Positions 30,355 through 39,031 of a DNA stretch of 64,000 nucleotides are shown here, piece after piece. The DNA is taken from positions 62,001 through 126,000 of IMG/VR virus record IMGVR_UViG_3300037560_000207. One strand, 5' to 3'. Below the pieces are notes generated by a model. The model ran no database searches, was not told where the DNA came from, and was given only the letters and a program-made list of their open reading frames with translations. Each line of letters opens with the position of its first letter. The stretch's first letter is position 1. The stretch is from a virus. The position numbers and the translations under genes are program-made.

Positions 30355-31902
30355 ATGGAAAATTTCAAAACAAACATCTCTGACTATATTTGTTCTGGTC
30401 ATGCATTATTGCATATTGATACATTTGAGAAAGACAGAGCTATTGCTGAAATAGCCGAAATAGCTAAAACTATTGATAGGAAAATTATAATTTGGAGCGT
30501 TAGTCAAGGTTGGGTTGACGAAAAAGGTGCACCAGTTTGTAAGGTTAAAGCAGAAGATTCAATTGAAGATCAGCTAAAAGCTATTATCGATTTCGGAGAA
30601 GGTATCATATGTATTCTTCAAGATTTCGGTGTATATCTAAAATATGAAACATATCCTAACTACGACGTTACAATAAGTTTGTTAAATGATCTTCGTAAAA
30701 TTATGGCATCGGTTCGTCAATCTATTATCTTTGTAGGCCCTGGCTTCGAAATACCACTCTCTTTAACACATGATATAGCACAAATAGATTTTAGTTTACC
30801 AGACGAAAAAGCAATAGAAGAAAGAATAAGGTTCATCTGTAAAGATGTTTCGAAAAGTGATGGGGATAAATTTAAACTTAACGAGGCAATACTCCCTGAA
30901 ATAATCTTCGCTTGCAAAGGAATGACCTCAAGTGAAGTTGCCGATCGTGTAGCGTTAAGCCTAAGAAAACATAAAGATTTAAATAAAGATGCAATCAAAA
31001 CTTTAGTAAGAGAAAAAGCTTCAGTAATCAATTCATCTGGTCTTTTACAATATATTGAACCACGCACAAAGGGGCTGTCAGATGTGGGAGGCTACGAAGT
31101 TCTTAAAAATCATGTGAAACTCGATAAACCATGCTTCACCCAAGAAGCTAAGGAATTTGGAATAGAATTTCCTCGCGGAATTTTAGAAGTAGGTGTCCCG
31201 GGTTGTGGGAAAACATTAATGTCTGAAGCAATAGCGGCTGATTTTAACTTGCCATTAATTGCATTCGACGTGGGAAGTATAATGGGTTCTCTTGTTGGTC
31301 AATCCGAAGCCAATATGAGACAAGCTATTAAAATTATTGAAAGTGTTGCTCCATGTGTCCTCCAGGTAGACGAAATTGAAAAAGCATTTGGAGGCAATAA
31401 TGATCTTGACGGTGGCACTTCTAAAAGAACCTTCTCTAGTTTCCTTAAATGGATGAGTGACAGAGAATCTGCTGTTTATATTGTTGCGACCGCCAATGAT
31501 GTTAGTAGTCTTCCGGTTGAGCTTCTACGGTCTGGGAGATTTGACGCGCTGTTCGGTTTTGATCTACCTAACGAAGATGAAAGGCAACAAATATTTGATA
31601 TCCACATAACTAAAAGGGGTAGGAGTAGTAAATCTTTTAATACTAAGAAATTGTCCCAAAAGGCAATTAATTTTGTAGGAGCTGATATAGAACAGGCCGT
31701 TAAAATGGCACTCAAAATCGCATTTGCTCAGAAGAAACAATTAAAACAATCCCATATTGAACTAGCCATCGAAAAAATCGTTCCCTTAAGTAAGGTAGAA
31801 CCTGAAAAAATTAAAGCAATTCAAGAATGGTGCCAAAAACATACACGGATGGCAAATCCCCAAGAAAAAACTGAAACAACCAGAAAAGTTTCTCTTGATT
31901 AG
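30355..31902 (+). CDS. AAA+ ATPase, Ycf46-like
   Basis: A 515-residue protein. Residues 1-240 are a RecA-degenerate N-terminal region as in Ycf46 proteins. The AAA+ core has Walker A GVPGCGKT (280-287), Walker B VLQVDEIE (335-342), sensor-1 region IVATAND, and arginine finger SGRFD (393-397). Ycf46 is known from cyanobacteria, plastids and some bacteria, where its role is uncertain (photosynthesis-related regulation has been suggested). DUF3150-like, DUF1257 and DUF2997 proteins lie downstream and are known or likely companions. An endonuclease copy follows directly. Confidence 0.8.
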   Translation: MENFKTNISDYICSGHALLHIDTFEKDRAIAEIAEIAKTIDRKIIIWSVSQGWVDEKGAPVCKVKAEDSIEDQLKAIIDFGEGIICILQDFGVYLKYETYPNYDVTISLLNDLRKIMASVRQSIIFVGPGFEIPLSLTHDIAQIDFSLPDEKAIEERIRFICKDVSKSDGDKFKLNEAILPEIIFACKGMTSSEVADRVALSLRKHKDLNKDAIKTLVREKASVINSSGLLQYIEPRTKGLSDVGGYEVLKNHVKLDKPCFTQEAKEFGIEFPRGILEVGVPGCGKTLMSEAIAADFNLPLIAFDVGSIMGSLVGQSEANMRQAIKIIESVAPCVLQVDEIEKAFGGNNDLDGGTSKRTFSSFLKWMSDRESAVYIVATANDVSSLPVELLRSGRFDALFGFDLPNEDERQQIFDIHITKRGRSSKSFNTKKLSQKAINFVGADIEQAVKMALKIAFAQKKQLKQSHIELAIEKIVPLSKVEPEKIKAIQEWCQKHTRMANPQEKTETTRKVSLD

Positions 31903-31910
31903 AGGGTCTT

Positions 31911-32522
31911 ATGTCGGGATTTATTAATTTAATAGGGAAAAGATTTGGTAAATTGATTGTTATTCGAAGAATGAATAATAATAAAAGCAATAAAATAACA
32001 TGGCTATGTAAATGTGATTGTGGTAATAAAAAAATAATTTGTGGTGGGGACTTAAAAAACGGACGCACTCAAAGTTGTAGATGCCTACTTATAACACATA
32101 GTCTTAGCGACCATAACTTATATCCTATATGGAACCAAATGATACAAAGATGTACAAATATTAATGATAAATATTATAATATTTATGGTGGCCGAGGAAT
32201 CAATGTTTGTAAGAAATGGAGAGAATTCCCGAGTTTTCTTAGAGATATGGGAAGTGGGTGGAAACCCGGATTGACTCTTGAACGAACTAATAATAAACTA
32301 GGATATTTCAAAGATAATTGCGAATGGGCAACTCAGAAACAACAACAGAGAAATAGGCGAGACAATCATTTGGAAACTTATAATACTAAAACACAATGCC
32401 TAGCAGCCTGGGAGGAAGAAACCGGTATTAACCAAAGTACTATTCGATATAGACTCAAGGTTGGTTGGTCAATAGAAAAAGCCTTAACAACACCAGTTCA
32501 AAAAAGGAGAAAAAAGAAATGA
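31911..32522 (+). CDS. AP2/HNH-type homing endonuclease-like protein, copy 2
   Basis: A 203-residue member of the seven-copy family (see 25989): FGKLIVIRR, WLCKCDCGN...SCRCL, MIQRCTN...YGGRGINVCKKW, LERTNNKLGYF-x2-NCEWAT. It lacks the second Cys-His details of some copies (SCRCL in place of SCGCL, NCEW in place of NCRW). It lies between the Ycf46-like ATPase and the DUF3150-like gene and overlaps the latter by 4 nt. Confidence 0.75.
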   Translation: MSGFINLIGKRFGKLIVIRRMNNNKSNKITWLCKCDCGNKKIICGGDLKNGRTQSCRCLLITHSLSDHNLYPIWNQMIQRCTNINDKYYNIYGGRGINVCKKWREFPSFLRDMGSGWKPGLTLERTNNKLGYFKDNCEWATQKQQQRNRRDNHLETYNTKTQCLAAWEEETGINQSTIRYRLKVGWSIEKALTTPVQKRRKKK

Positions 32523-33529
32523 CTACAACAGTAAAAGAAAAACCAAAAGTAAAAGACGACACAATAAATTTATTTGATGTCGGCGCGCTAGTAAATCTTA
32601 AAATTACCACATGGAGTGCGCGCAAAATGATTACCCGCGCAGATTTAGTCAGGGTTGGATACGATCCAGATAGTCTCCCGGAAGAAATCTGTAATCTTGG
32701 TCGCAAATTACTGGTACCCAAATCGGAAATTCAAAGTCTAACTCAAATCGAACAAAGAGCAAGAAAAGCTCTTGAAAGATTCTCAGTACCATTTGGAATA
32801 GCCTCAGCGCACTTCATTCCTATAAAATTATTGCCCACCGTAGAACAACAGCTAAAAGAACTTAAGAAAGAGTTTTTTACTAGAATTGATAGTTTCATTA
32901 CTCGTTTTAGTGACCTGATTCAAGCGGTCAAAACCTCGCATCCAGATTTCTGGGAAAAATGCTTAAAAAATCACTATCCACCCAACCCCAAAGCTTTACG
33001 GAGTTACTTCCAATTTAATTGGTATATATTCAAAATCTCAGGCATGGATTCTATAAAAGAAACCACTATTGATGAAGTTGTTTCCAAACAAAAGGTCCAA
33101 GATGAGCGAACACAAGAACTGCGAAATCAAATGCAAGTTGAGGTAGGTGGATTTGTTGAAGAATACGTATGCACAATGAGAAATGAAACCATACGATTTT
33201 GTAACCTTATGGAAGCTCGCATCAATGGAAAAGCTTTTGGTGATGAAAACGAAGCTAAAAGGCTTACACCAAAATCCATCGCTTGTTTCCGAAGCTATCT
33301 TGATAGGTTTAGACAAATGAATATATTCGGGGACAATGAAGTTGAAAAAATGCTCTCCGAATTCCGGGATACATTCTTAGACTCTAATATAGCTCCAAAA
33401 GATTTCGAGTCGGCTACTATCAAAAATAGCGTAACACAAGCACTAGAGGCTATTAGAAACAAAGCAGCGTTAGAAGGCTCAAGTAGCAGTAGGTTTATAG
33501 GTGAACTTAAGAGAAGGATAATTTTGTAA
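32519..33529 (+). CDS. DUF3150-like protein
   Basis: A 336-residue protein from ATG 32519. After a disordered Lys-rich start it is helical, with GRKLLVPKSEIQSLTQIEQRARKALERFSVPFG and FIPIKLLPTVEQQL, the segment I associate with DUF3150. Families of this type occur next to MoxR/Ycf46-type AAA ATPases, suggesting that it is a partner or substrate of the upstream ATPase. Molecular function unknown. Confidence 0.5.
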   Translation: MTTTVKEKPKVKDDTINLFDVGALVNLKITTWSARKMITRADLVRVGYDPDSLPEEICNLGRKLLVPKSEIQSLTQIEQRARKALERFSVPFGIASAHFIPIKLLPTVEQQLKELKKEFFTRIDSFITRFSDLIQAVKTSHPDFWEKCLKNHYPPNPKALRSYFQFNWYIFKISGMDSIKETTIDEVVSKQKVQDERTQELRNQMQVEVGGFVEEYVCTMRNETIRFCNLMEARINGKAFGDENEAKRLTPKSIACFRSYLDRFRQMNIFGDNEVEKMLSEFRDTFLDSNIAPKDFESATIKNSVTQALEAIRNKAALEGSSSSRFIGELKRRIIL

Positions 33530-33542
33530 AGGAAATGATGGT

Positions 33543-33884
33543 ATGGTAACGAACGATCTAAACAATGCAATAAGATCACTGCAACAATGTAATAATCGCG
33601 TACATATTCTTTATCTCCAGATGAATGAACTATTAAATGATATCGATGACCATCTCAATAATCCCGACGATTATTGCGAAGAATGTGGTGAACTGTATGA
33701 CGATTGTGTCTGTGAAGAAGATGATTATATGGATGACGATTGCTTTGAATGTGGTGGTGATCCTGAGATTTGTGGTTGCTGGGATGATAATGATAATCCA
33801 GGGTGCAATGGTTATGGAACTGAGGTGGTAACTCCACCTCTGAATGCGTTTGCAAGGGCAAGAATATTAAATGAAAATTATTAA
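33543..33884 (+). CDS. Acidic Cys-rich hypothetical protein
   Basis: A 113-residue protein: helical N-terminus, then a very acidic segment with paired cysteines (YCEECGELYDDCVCEEDD, DDCFECGGDPEICGC), likely metal-binding. Overlaps the next start by 14 nt. Unknown function. Confidence 0.6.
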   Translation: MVTNDLNNAIRSLQQCNNRVHILYLQMNELLNDIDDHLNNPDDYCEECGELYDDCVCEEDDYMDDDCFECGGDPEICGCWDDNDNPGCNGYGTEVVTPPLNAFARARILNENY

Positions 33885-34079
33885 ATACGATAAAAGTCCT
33901 GTGGGTAGAAAGACTGTCGTCCAAATAACCCGTAGCGAAGCAATAACATAATAGCAGCACTTTCTGATAACTTATATCGAAATCAACCACCAAGCAAAGC
34001 CTATTCTCCATGCGTTGGTAAACCAACACTTACCGAAAATGGAGAATTTTTTGATATCGAAGTCGTTGATAAGGAGTAA
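33871..34079 (+). pseudogene. Small protein gene with a one-base frameshift
   Basis: From ATG 33871 the frame reads MKIIKYDKSPVGRKTVVQIT-RSEAIT and stops at 33949-33951. The frame one base earlier continues NNIIAALSDNLYRNQPPSKAYSPCVGKPTLTENGEFFDIEV to TAA 34077-34079. Joined at about 33942 (one base missing) the product would be about 69 residues and end 4 nt before the next gene. Function unknown. Confidence 0.6.
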
Positions 34080-34083
34080 ATCC

Positions 34084-34275
34084 ATGGAAGAACCACTGCC
34101 GTGCCCGTTTTGCGGTGAAGATGTTGCACCGAATGAACATAAATTCATTGATGGTCACATTCATTATTATCTCACATGTTGGAATGATGATTGTGAAGTA
34201 AACCCCGAAATAAAGAGACCATCGCATAGTAAAGAAGAAATCATTTGTAAATGGAACAAAAGAAAGGAGAATTAA
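34084..34275 (+). CDS. Lar-like zinc-ribbon protein
   Basis: A 63-residue protein: PLPCPFCGEDVAP...YYLTCWNDDCEVNPE...CKWNKRKEN. The CPFCG start, second CxxxxC and terminal WN-x-R match the layout of Lar-type restriction-alleviation proteins and the many phage zinc ribbons resembling them. Anti-restriction activity is possible but unproven. AAGGAGTAAATCC precedes ATG 34084. Confidence 0.6.
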   Translation: MEEPLPCPFCGEDVAPNEHKFIDGHIHYYLTCWNDDCEVNPEIKRPSHSKEEIICKWNKRKEN

Positions 34276-34276
34276 A

Positions 34277-34519
34277 ATGAATCGCGTCCGTATTTGTGGC
34301 GAAATCATTAATCAATATGAACGAGTTATCGTAGTATCAGATGAAGAATTACAACAATTACGCAGTAATCTAAATCATGTAAAAAACAAAGGAGATCAAT
34401 CTATTGATGATTTCTTAGGAGAAAGTTATGGAGATCAACCTTTCGATTGGCAATGTATTGAGTGGTCAGCGGAATTAATCAATGACAAGGGCCTAGTAAT
34501 CGAGTCTCTAGATACTTAA
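34277..34519 (+). CDS. Hypothetical protein
   Basis: An 80-residue acidic protein (MNRVRICGEIINQYERVIVVSDEELQQLRSN...), ribosome binding site AAGGAG. Strand then helix; ends in a Trp-containing acidic region. Not recognised. Confidence 0.6.
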   Translation: MNRVRICGEIINQYERVIVVSDEELQQLRSNLNHVKNKGDQSIDDFLGESYGDQPFDWQCIEWSAELINDKGLVIESLDT

Positions 34520-34529
34520 GGAGATAACA

Positions 34530-34943
34530 ATGTCAAGATATTGCGTAGTAAAGACGATTTTTATGGACGAAGACGCTCTCGTCGATGCACTCGTAGAGAC
34601 TGGTAATTGGACGACAGAACAAATCGAAGTCCATACTGATGCTCAACATCTCAGGGGATATCAAAATGATATAAGACCAGAAATAGCCCATATTATTATA
34701 CGCAAAAAAACTGTCGGAACATCATCCAATGATATCGGTTTCATCAGAAAAGAAGATGGTACCTACGAGGCAATTATATCGGCATATGACTCTAGTAAGT
34801 ATGGGTCTAAATTCATGGGTAAACTAAAAGGTAACTACGCATTCCATAAACTCCGTCGAGAACAAGAAGGTCGTGGTCGACAAGTTTTTCGCACACGATG
34901 TCCAAATGGACGTCAAAGGGTTGAGATTGTTGGATACAGATAA
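34530..34943 (+). CDS. DUF1257 (Ycf35-like) protein
   Basis: A 137-residue protein. MSRYCVVKTIFMDEDALVDALVETG..., then EIAHIIIRKKTVGTSSNDIGFIRKEDGTYEAIIS matches the DUF1257/Ycf35 pattern as I know it. Ycf35 is a conserved cyanobacterial and plastid protein of unknown function. Its co-occurrence with the Ycf46-like ATPase upstream and a DUF2997 protein downstream repeats an association seen in bacteria. Confidence 0.65.
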   Translation: MSRYCVVKTIFMDEDALVDALVETGNWTTEQIEVHTDAQHLRGYQNDIRPEIAHIIIRKKTVGTSSNDIGFIRKEDGTYEAIISAYDSSKYGSKFMGKLKGNYAFHKLRREQEGRGRQVFRTRCPNGRQRVEIVGYR

Positions 34944-34954
34944 AGGAAAGTGTA

Positions 34955-35158
34955 ATGGCCAATACAATAGCAAAAGCTTATGGAAATGATTCGACAAGGA
35001 CAAAAGAAACCCATAGATTAGGGGGCCAATCAGCTACCGGAGAAGCAAATACCTGGAGAACATTTTCCAGAACACATGTAAATAAAGACGGTAGCGGATA
35101 CTTTCAACTAGAAAGAGATGGAAAAATCATCCACTCCCATGGGTGGGGGCCTGAATGA
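34955..35158 (+). CDS. Hypothetical protein
   Basis: A 67-residue polar protein rich in Thr, Gly and Arg (MANTIAKAYGNDSTRTKETHRLGGQ...), AAAGGAAAGTGTA before ATG. Unlike its neighbours in composition. Unknown function. Confidence 0.5.
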   Translation: MANTIAKAYGNDSTRTKETHRLGGQSATGEANTWRTFSRTHVNKDGSGYFQLERDGKIIHSHGWGPE

Positions 35159-35171
35159 GTAGATAAAAATT

Positions 35172-35597
35172 ATGTCAATTACGTTGTCAAGTTTCTTTAA
35201 ACATAGCCCGAATGGTAGTCTATCATTTATTGATGAAACTGGAGCCCCAATACGTGCAATATTCTGTTTCACAGGAAAAGCACCGATGTCTCGTAGTAAA
35301 ATGGAAGCACTTGCCATAAAAGCTGGTGCATCGATAACAAAATCAATAACTAATAAAACAACTATATTAGTAGCAGCTAATCAATGTAATCAATCTACCA
35401 AAATTAAAAAAGCCATCTCGATGGGAATTAATCTTATAAGTCCAAAAGAATTCTTTCAAATGTGTGAGCATACAATGAAACTTAGAACAATAGTAACAAA
35501 TGCTGTAGAAAAGGCTAAGTCACAACAGACATATACTAAATCAAAAACAAAACCAATTAAAAAGAAACATTCGTTTACTCGACGAATAGAATTGTAA
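35172..35597 (+). CDS. BRCT-domain protein
   Basis: A 141-residue protein. Residues 26-96 (AIFCFTGKAPMSRSKMEALA, AGASITKSITNKTTILVAA, KAISMGINLISPKEFF) form a BRCT domain similar to the C-terminal BRCT of the LigA at 27842. A Lys-rich tail follows. BRCT domains bind DNA ends or phosphopeptides. It may be a detached paralogue of the ligase domain. Confidence 0.75.
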   Translation: MSITLSSFFKHSPNGSLSFIDETGAPIRAIFCFTGKAPMSRSKMEALAIKAGASITKSITNKTTILVAANQCNQSTKIKKAISMGINLISPKEFFQMCEHTMKLRTIVTNAVEKAKSQQTYTKSKTKPIKKKHSFTRRIEL

Positions 35598-35608
35598 AGG
35601 AAATATAT

Positions 35609-35791
35609 ATGGTAAAAGAAGTTGAATTGCCAAACGACAAAAATATAAAAAATATATGTGACGACCTGATGAGGGACATCGCCAGGCTTCCATTAAAGGA
35701 CAATCCTGAACTTCAAAAGAAGGTTCGGGAGGCGTGGGAAGGAAAATATAAAAGAAGGGATAAAGATGCAAAAATTGCAATTAGAAATTAG
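35609..35791 (+). CDS. Small hypothetical protein
   Basis: A 60-residue charged helical protein, AAAGGAAATATAT before ATG, overlapping the next gene by 26 nt. Unknown function. Confidence 0.5.
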   Translation: MVKEVELPNDKNIKNICDDLMRDIARLPLKDNPELQKKVREAWEGKYKRRDKDAKIAIRN

Positions 35792-36035
35792 ACGAATAAG
35801 TATCCTAACAGGCAGAGGAACAGATCAAATAAGCTTTTGTGTTCCAAACGATCAAGCATTGGATAAAGTGTTGGGCAATACAGAAGCCCGTCAGCTTTTT
35901 CCAGAACTCAGTTTTGATTTAAAAATCACTAAAGGTAAAGGTAAAGACTTACTAGCAGCACTCGGACTAACAGCCGACGAAATTATATCACTCGAACCCG
36001 TAAAATATGAATTTGGAAAACACAGATATGATTAA
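35766..36035 (+). CDS. Hypothetical protein
   Basis: An 89-residue protein (MQKLQLEIRRISILTGRGTDQISFCVPND...). Strand-rich start, then a helical segment with KGKGKDLLAALGLTADEII. AAGGGATAAAG precedes ATG. Overlaps the next gene by 8 nt. Not recognised. Confidence 0.6.
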   Translation: MQKLQLEIRRISILTGRGTDQISFCVPNDQALDKVLGNTEARQLFPELSFDLKITKGKGKDLLAALGLTADEIISLEPVKYEFGKHRYD

Positions 36036-37530
36036 AACACTTGATAATAAAATAATCAACGATTTTTCAAAATTAAAACGAACTTACCGTGTATTAAAAA
36101 TATGCGATTCCTGTAGTACAGAAAGTAAACCACAATGGAGACACGCAAAAGCTTCCAGGGAAAAATGGAACAAAGATTTATGCGGTCCATGTACACGAAG
36201 TAAAAATCATGAAAGAATTAAAACTAGATATGGCCGTAAAATAAAAGCCGGAATACCAGGCAATTATGTGTTTCTATGGGATGAAAGACGTAAGAAATAT
36301 GTTGGAGAACATCAACTTATCTGGGAAGAAAGAACTGGCTTCAAAGTAGCAGGTACTGATATTAAAATCCACCATATTAATGGCCAAAAAGATAACAACT
36401 TGCCAGAAAATTTATGCGCTGTTTTCGGACATGCTGACCACAGAAAATTACATGCAAGATTAGAAAAAATAGCTTTTGAACTCGTTAAAAGAGGTGTCAT
36501 CTATTTCAACCATGACACTTGCGAATATTTTATCAATCCATCAGTAAAGATGTCTACTGCTCCAATATCTCTTGGATTCGAAGATATAGCTATTCTTCAA
36601 AAAAAGGCAATAGTCCGGTCACGAACCGACGTAAATATCACATCCGAAATAATGAGGAATATTGTATTAAATATTCCACTAATTGCTGCCAATATGAGTA
36701 CAGTAACTAATGTTGAATTTTGTATTTTACTTGAAAAATTAGGTGGCATGGGGGTATTACATAGAGCTTCTTCTAATGATTTATTAGAACAATGGACCAG
36801 CCAAATAGCACAATACAACAAGCTAGTAGCTGTTTCAATAGGTATTGGTGCTTCACAATTAGACCTAGCTAAAAAATTAATTCGTGCCAATGCCAACATT
36901 ATCTTTATAGATGTTGCCCACGGATATTGTGATCCTGTAATTGATTTAGGTCGTAAAATCAAAAAATTCGCACCAGATGTACATATTGTGGTTGGAAATA
37001 CCATACATCCTGGCTTATTTGCAGAAAGTGCAGATTTTGCATCAGCAGTCAAAGTTGGAATTGCTCAGGGATTTGCTTGTGAAACTAAAAATACAGCAGG
37101 AGTAACAGAAAAACAATTTTCAGCTATTCAAAAATGTATTATGGCATCCAAAATTTATGGGCTCCCAATGATCAGTGACGGGGGGATCAGAGAACCAGCC
37201 GATTTTGTAAAAGCAATTGCTGCTGGAGCGTCAAGTGTCATGGCAGGTAAAATCTTTGCCTCATGTCCAGAAAGTGCTGCCCAATTAAGTGAAAATGGGG
37301 AAAAAATATATGCAGGAATGGCAAGCCGATTTGTACAAGAACAATGGCATGGCCACGTAAAAAATGACACCCCAGAAGGTGGAATAAGATATCTCCCATT
37401 AGGAGAATCTGCGGAAAATTTACTTAAAAGGTATGCTGGATCATTAAGGTCTGGCATATCTTATGCTGGTTGTTCTAATATTCAGAATTTTCAAGACAAT
37501 GTAGATTTTGTAATAATTGGAAAAGTTTAG
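36028..37530 (+). CDS. HNH endonuclease fused to IMP dehydrogenase/GMP reductase-family enzyme
   Basis: One uninterrupted frame of 500 residues (507 if ATG 36007 is used). Residues 1-174 are an HNH nuclease: CDSCS...CGPC, GEHQLIWEERTGFKV, IKIHHINGQKDNNLPENL and HADHRKLH. Residues 175-500, beginning MSTAPISLGFEDIAIL at ATG 36550, are an IMPDH/GMP-reductase barrel. The barrel has IPLIAANMSTVT, GGMGVLHR, IDVAHGY, KVGIAQGFACETKNTAGV (active-site Cys loop), ISDGGIREPADFVKAIAAGASSVMAG and YAGMAS. The barrel length fits GMP reductase. No ribosome binding site precedes the internal ATG, so a fusion protein is likely unless it is processed. GMPR/IMPDH would adjust purine pools; the HNH part looks like an endonuclease captured in frame. 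Confidence 0.8.
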   Translation: MIKTLDNKIINDFSKLKRTYRVLKICDSCSTESKPQWRHAKASREKWNKDLCGPCTRSKNHERIKTRYGRKIKAGIPGNYVFLWDERRKKYVGEHQLIWEERTGFKVAGTDIKIHHINGQKDNNLPENLCAVFGHADHRKLHARLEKIAFELVKRGVIYFNHDTCEYFINPSVKMSTAPISLGFEDIAILQKKAIVRSRTDVNITSEIMRNIVLNIPLIAANMSTVTNVEFCILLEKLGGMGVLHRASSNDLLEQWTSQIAQYNKLVAVSIGIGASQLDLAKKLIRANANIIFIDVAHGYCDPVIDLGRKIKKFAPDVHIVVGNTIHPGLFAESADFASAVKVGIAQGFACETKNTAGVTEKQFSAIQKCIMASKIYGLPMISDGGIREPADFVKAIAAGASSVMAGKIFASCPESAAQLSENGEKIYAGMASRFVQEQWHGHVKNDTPEGGIRYLPLGESAENLLKRYAGSLRSGISYAGCSNIQNFQDNVDFVIIGKV

Positions 37531-37537
37531 GCACAAA

Positions 37538-37789
37538 ATGAAAATCATATTAGAAATCGATGAAGTAGGAGATGTACACGGATTATACACAGATAAAGTC
37601 AACTTGTTTTCTATCGGGAGGATTGAGAACGTCAAAAAAGCGTCTAACGTAGAATTTAATGAACAGTCCCAAACTTGGATGGTGCTTTCTTTAGATAGCA
37701 AAGTCTTATATCAAAATCAAAACAGAGAAGTAGCAATACAAAAAGAGATCGAACTTTTTTCTCCAGGAGGAAAATTCTATGACAGGTAA
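37538..37789 (+). CDS. Hypothetical protein
   Basis: An 83-residue protein starting at ATG 37538, 7 nt after the previous stop. MKIILEIDEVGDVHGLYTDKVNLF suggests a beta-rich domain. Overlaps the next gene by 11 nt. Unknown function. Confidence 0.55.
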   Translation: MKIILEIDEVGDVHGLYTDKVNLFSIGRIENVKKASNVEFNEQSQTWMVLSLDSKVLYQNQNREVAIQKEIELFSPGGKFYDR

Positions 37790-38009
37790 ATGCCCAAAAT
37801 GTGGCTATAAACAATATAAGAAAAGAGATGATCCCAGATGTCCTAGATGTAAATTATCACATGGTCCACACGGATGGTATTACTGTCAATCCTGTATGGA
37901 CAAAGGCGCACCCATGGTTCTTGGTCGTCGTGTCGATTATTACCGTAAAAAATATGGTAAAAATTGGTGGAGAGTATTGGTTAAAAAACAGAGGAGTAAA
38001 GTCGTATGA
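37779..38009 (+). CDS. Basic zinc-ribbon protein
   Basis: A 76-residue protein: KCPKCGYKQYKKRDDPRCPRCK is a compact four-Cys zinc ribbon; CQSC follows. The C-terminus is basic. TCCAGGAGGAAAATTCT is a strong ribosome binding site. Probable nucleic-acid-binding protein. Confidence 0.65.
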   Translation: MTGKCPKCGYKQYKKRDDPRCPRCKLSHGPHGWYYCQSCMDKGAPMVLGRRVDYYRKKYGKNWWRVLVKKQRSKVV

Positions 38010-38182
38010 GAAAAGTACATTATCAAGTCGTATTAGACGTATTCACCAGTGAGGATGATAACGTTAGTAGTGGAACCGAAATACTGGGAGAGGCTGATTT
38101 TTGGCCAAATATATGGAATAGTGATGATGTTGATATATTGGATGTGATGACAAAAAGTGTCAGAATCACTGACTCACGCTAA
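38006..38182 (+). CDS. Small hypothetical protein
   Basis: A 58-residue acidic protein (MRKVHYQVVLDVFTSEDDN...), ATGA overlap with the preceding gene. Strand then acidic helix. Unknown function. Confidence 0.55.
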   Translation: MRKVHYQVVLDVFTSEDDNVSSGTEILGEADFWPNIWNSDDVDILDVMTKSVRITDSR

Positions 38183-38196
38183 GGAGATTTATAGTC

Positions 38197-38391
38197 ATGG
38201 CTACCAAAAAAGAGTATATAGAAGCTGCGGTTGAACGAATTAGGGATTGGTGTAAGTCAACCGATTGTAAAATCCCAGATATTGCCTATATGTCAATCCA
38301 TCAAGAACTTAGAACAATGTTTGAAGCAGGTATACTTTTTGTTGAAAATAAAGAGCAACATACATTCGAACCGTTCGATCTATTTCCTTAA
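38197..38391 (+). CDS. Small helical hypothetical protein
   Basis: A 64-residue protein with CTAAGGAGATTTATAGTC before ATG. Helical (EYIEAAVERIRDWCKS, MSIHQELRTMFEAG). Unknown function. Confidence 0.55.
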   Translation: MATKKEYIEAAVERIRDWCKSTDCKIPDIAYMSIHQELRTMFEAGILFVENKEQHTFEPFDLFP

Positions 38392-38401
38392 GAAAGAAAA
38401 G

Positions 38402-38674
38402 ATGAATATTGTCAAAAAAATCGCTGATTTATGTAAAAAATCCAAAACCACAAAGAAAACCCCGCAATTTGCTTTTTGTGAATCAATATATGCTAGTAGT
38501 ATAAGTCCGTGGCATATCAGAGAATTAACATATCGGGGACTTAAACTAAGTGGCGGAGCCGATACAAAATCTCTCTGTGATCGAGAAATGAGTTGGGATT
38601 TGGATGTAGAAATTACACCGCATCATTTAACCCATTGTTGTAATAAATGCGCACAAAAATTTAAGGAGATTTAA
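38402..38674 (+). CDS. Hypothetical protein
   Basis: A 90-residue protein from ATG 38402 (AAGAAAGAAAAG upstream). Lys-rich N-terminus and C-terminal HCCNKCAQKF that could complete a metal site with an earlier Cys. Stop abuts the next start. Unknown function. Confidence 0.55.
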   Translation: MNIVKKIADLCKKSKTTKKTPQFAFCESIYASSISPWHIRELTYRGLKLSGGADTKSLCDREMSWDLDVEITPHHLTHCCNKCAQKFKEI

Positions 38675-39031
38675 ATGCCACTATACAAATGCGAAGTAAC
38701 TTTTGATATTGTCGTAGACGCAAGAGATAAAAAAGATGCTGTCAAATTAGCTGATGATAATATCCACGAAGAAATTAATAATACAGGAGAACAACCTATA
38801 AAAATAACAATAAAACAAATTACAAATATCCGTGATCTACCACATAATTGGCTAGAAGCAACTCCATGGAATAAACAAGAACATAGTCACACATGTTCAG
38901 ATATACTAGCATCAAAACAATTTAAACTACTCATATGTTGTAAATGCAAAAGTAAAATAGATTTAGTATCCGTCGCTAATCAAGTAGTATGTAAAAAATG
39001 TGCAATCAAAGAAATTAGAGGTAAAAAATGA
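38675..39031 (+). CDS. Hypothetical protein with zinc knuckles
   Basis: A 118-residue protein: a strand-helix N-terminal domain (CEVTFDIVVDARDKKDAVKLADDN) typical of small phage proteins, then a C-terminal zinc ribbon (LICCKCKSKID...VCKKC). AAGGAGATTTAA ribosome binding site. Unknown role. Confidence 0.6.
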   Translation: MPLYKCEVTFDIVVDARDKKDAVKLADDNIHEEINNTGEQPIKITIKQITNIRDLPHNWLEATPWNKQEHSHTCSDILASKQFKLLICCKCKSKIDLVSVANQVVCKKCAIKEIRGKK

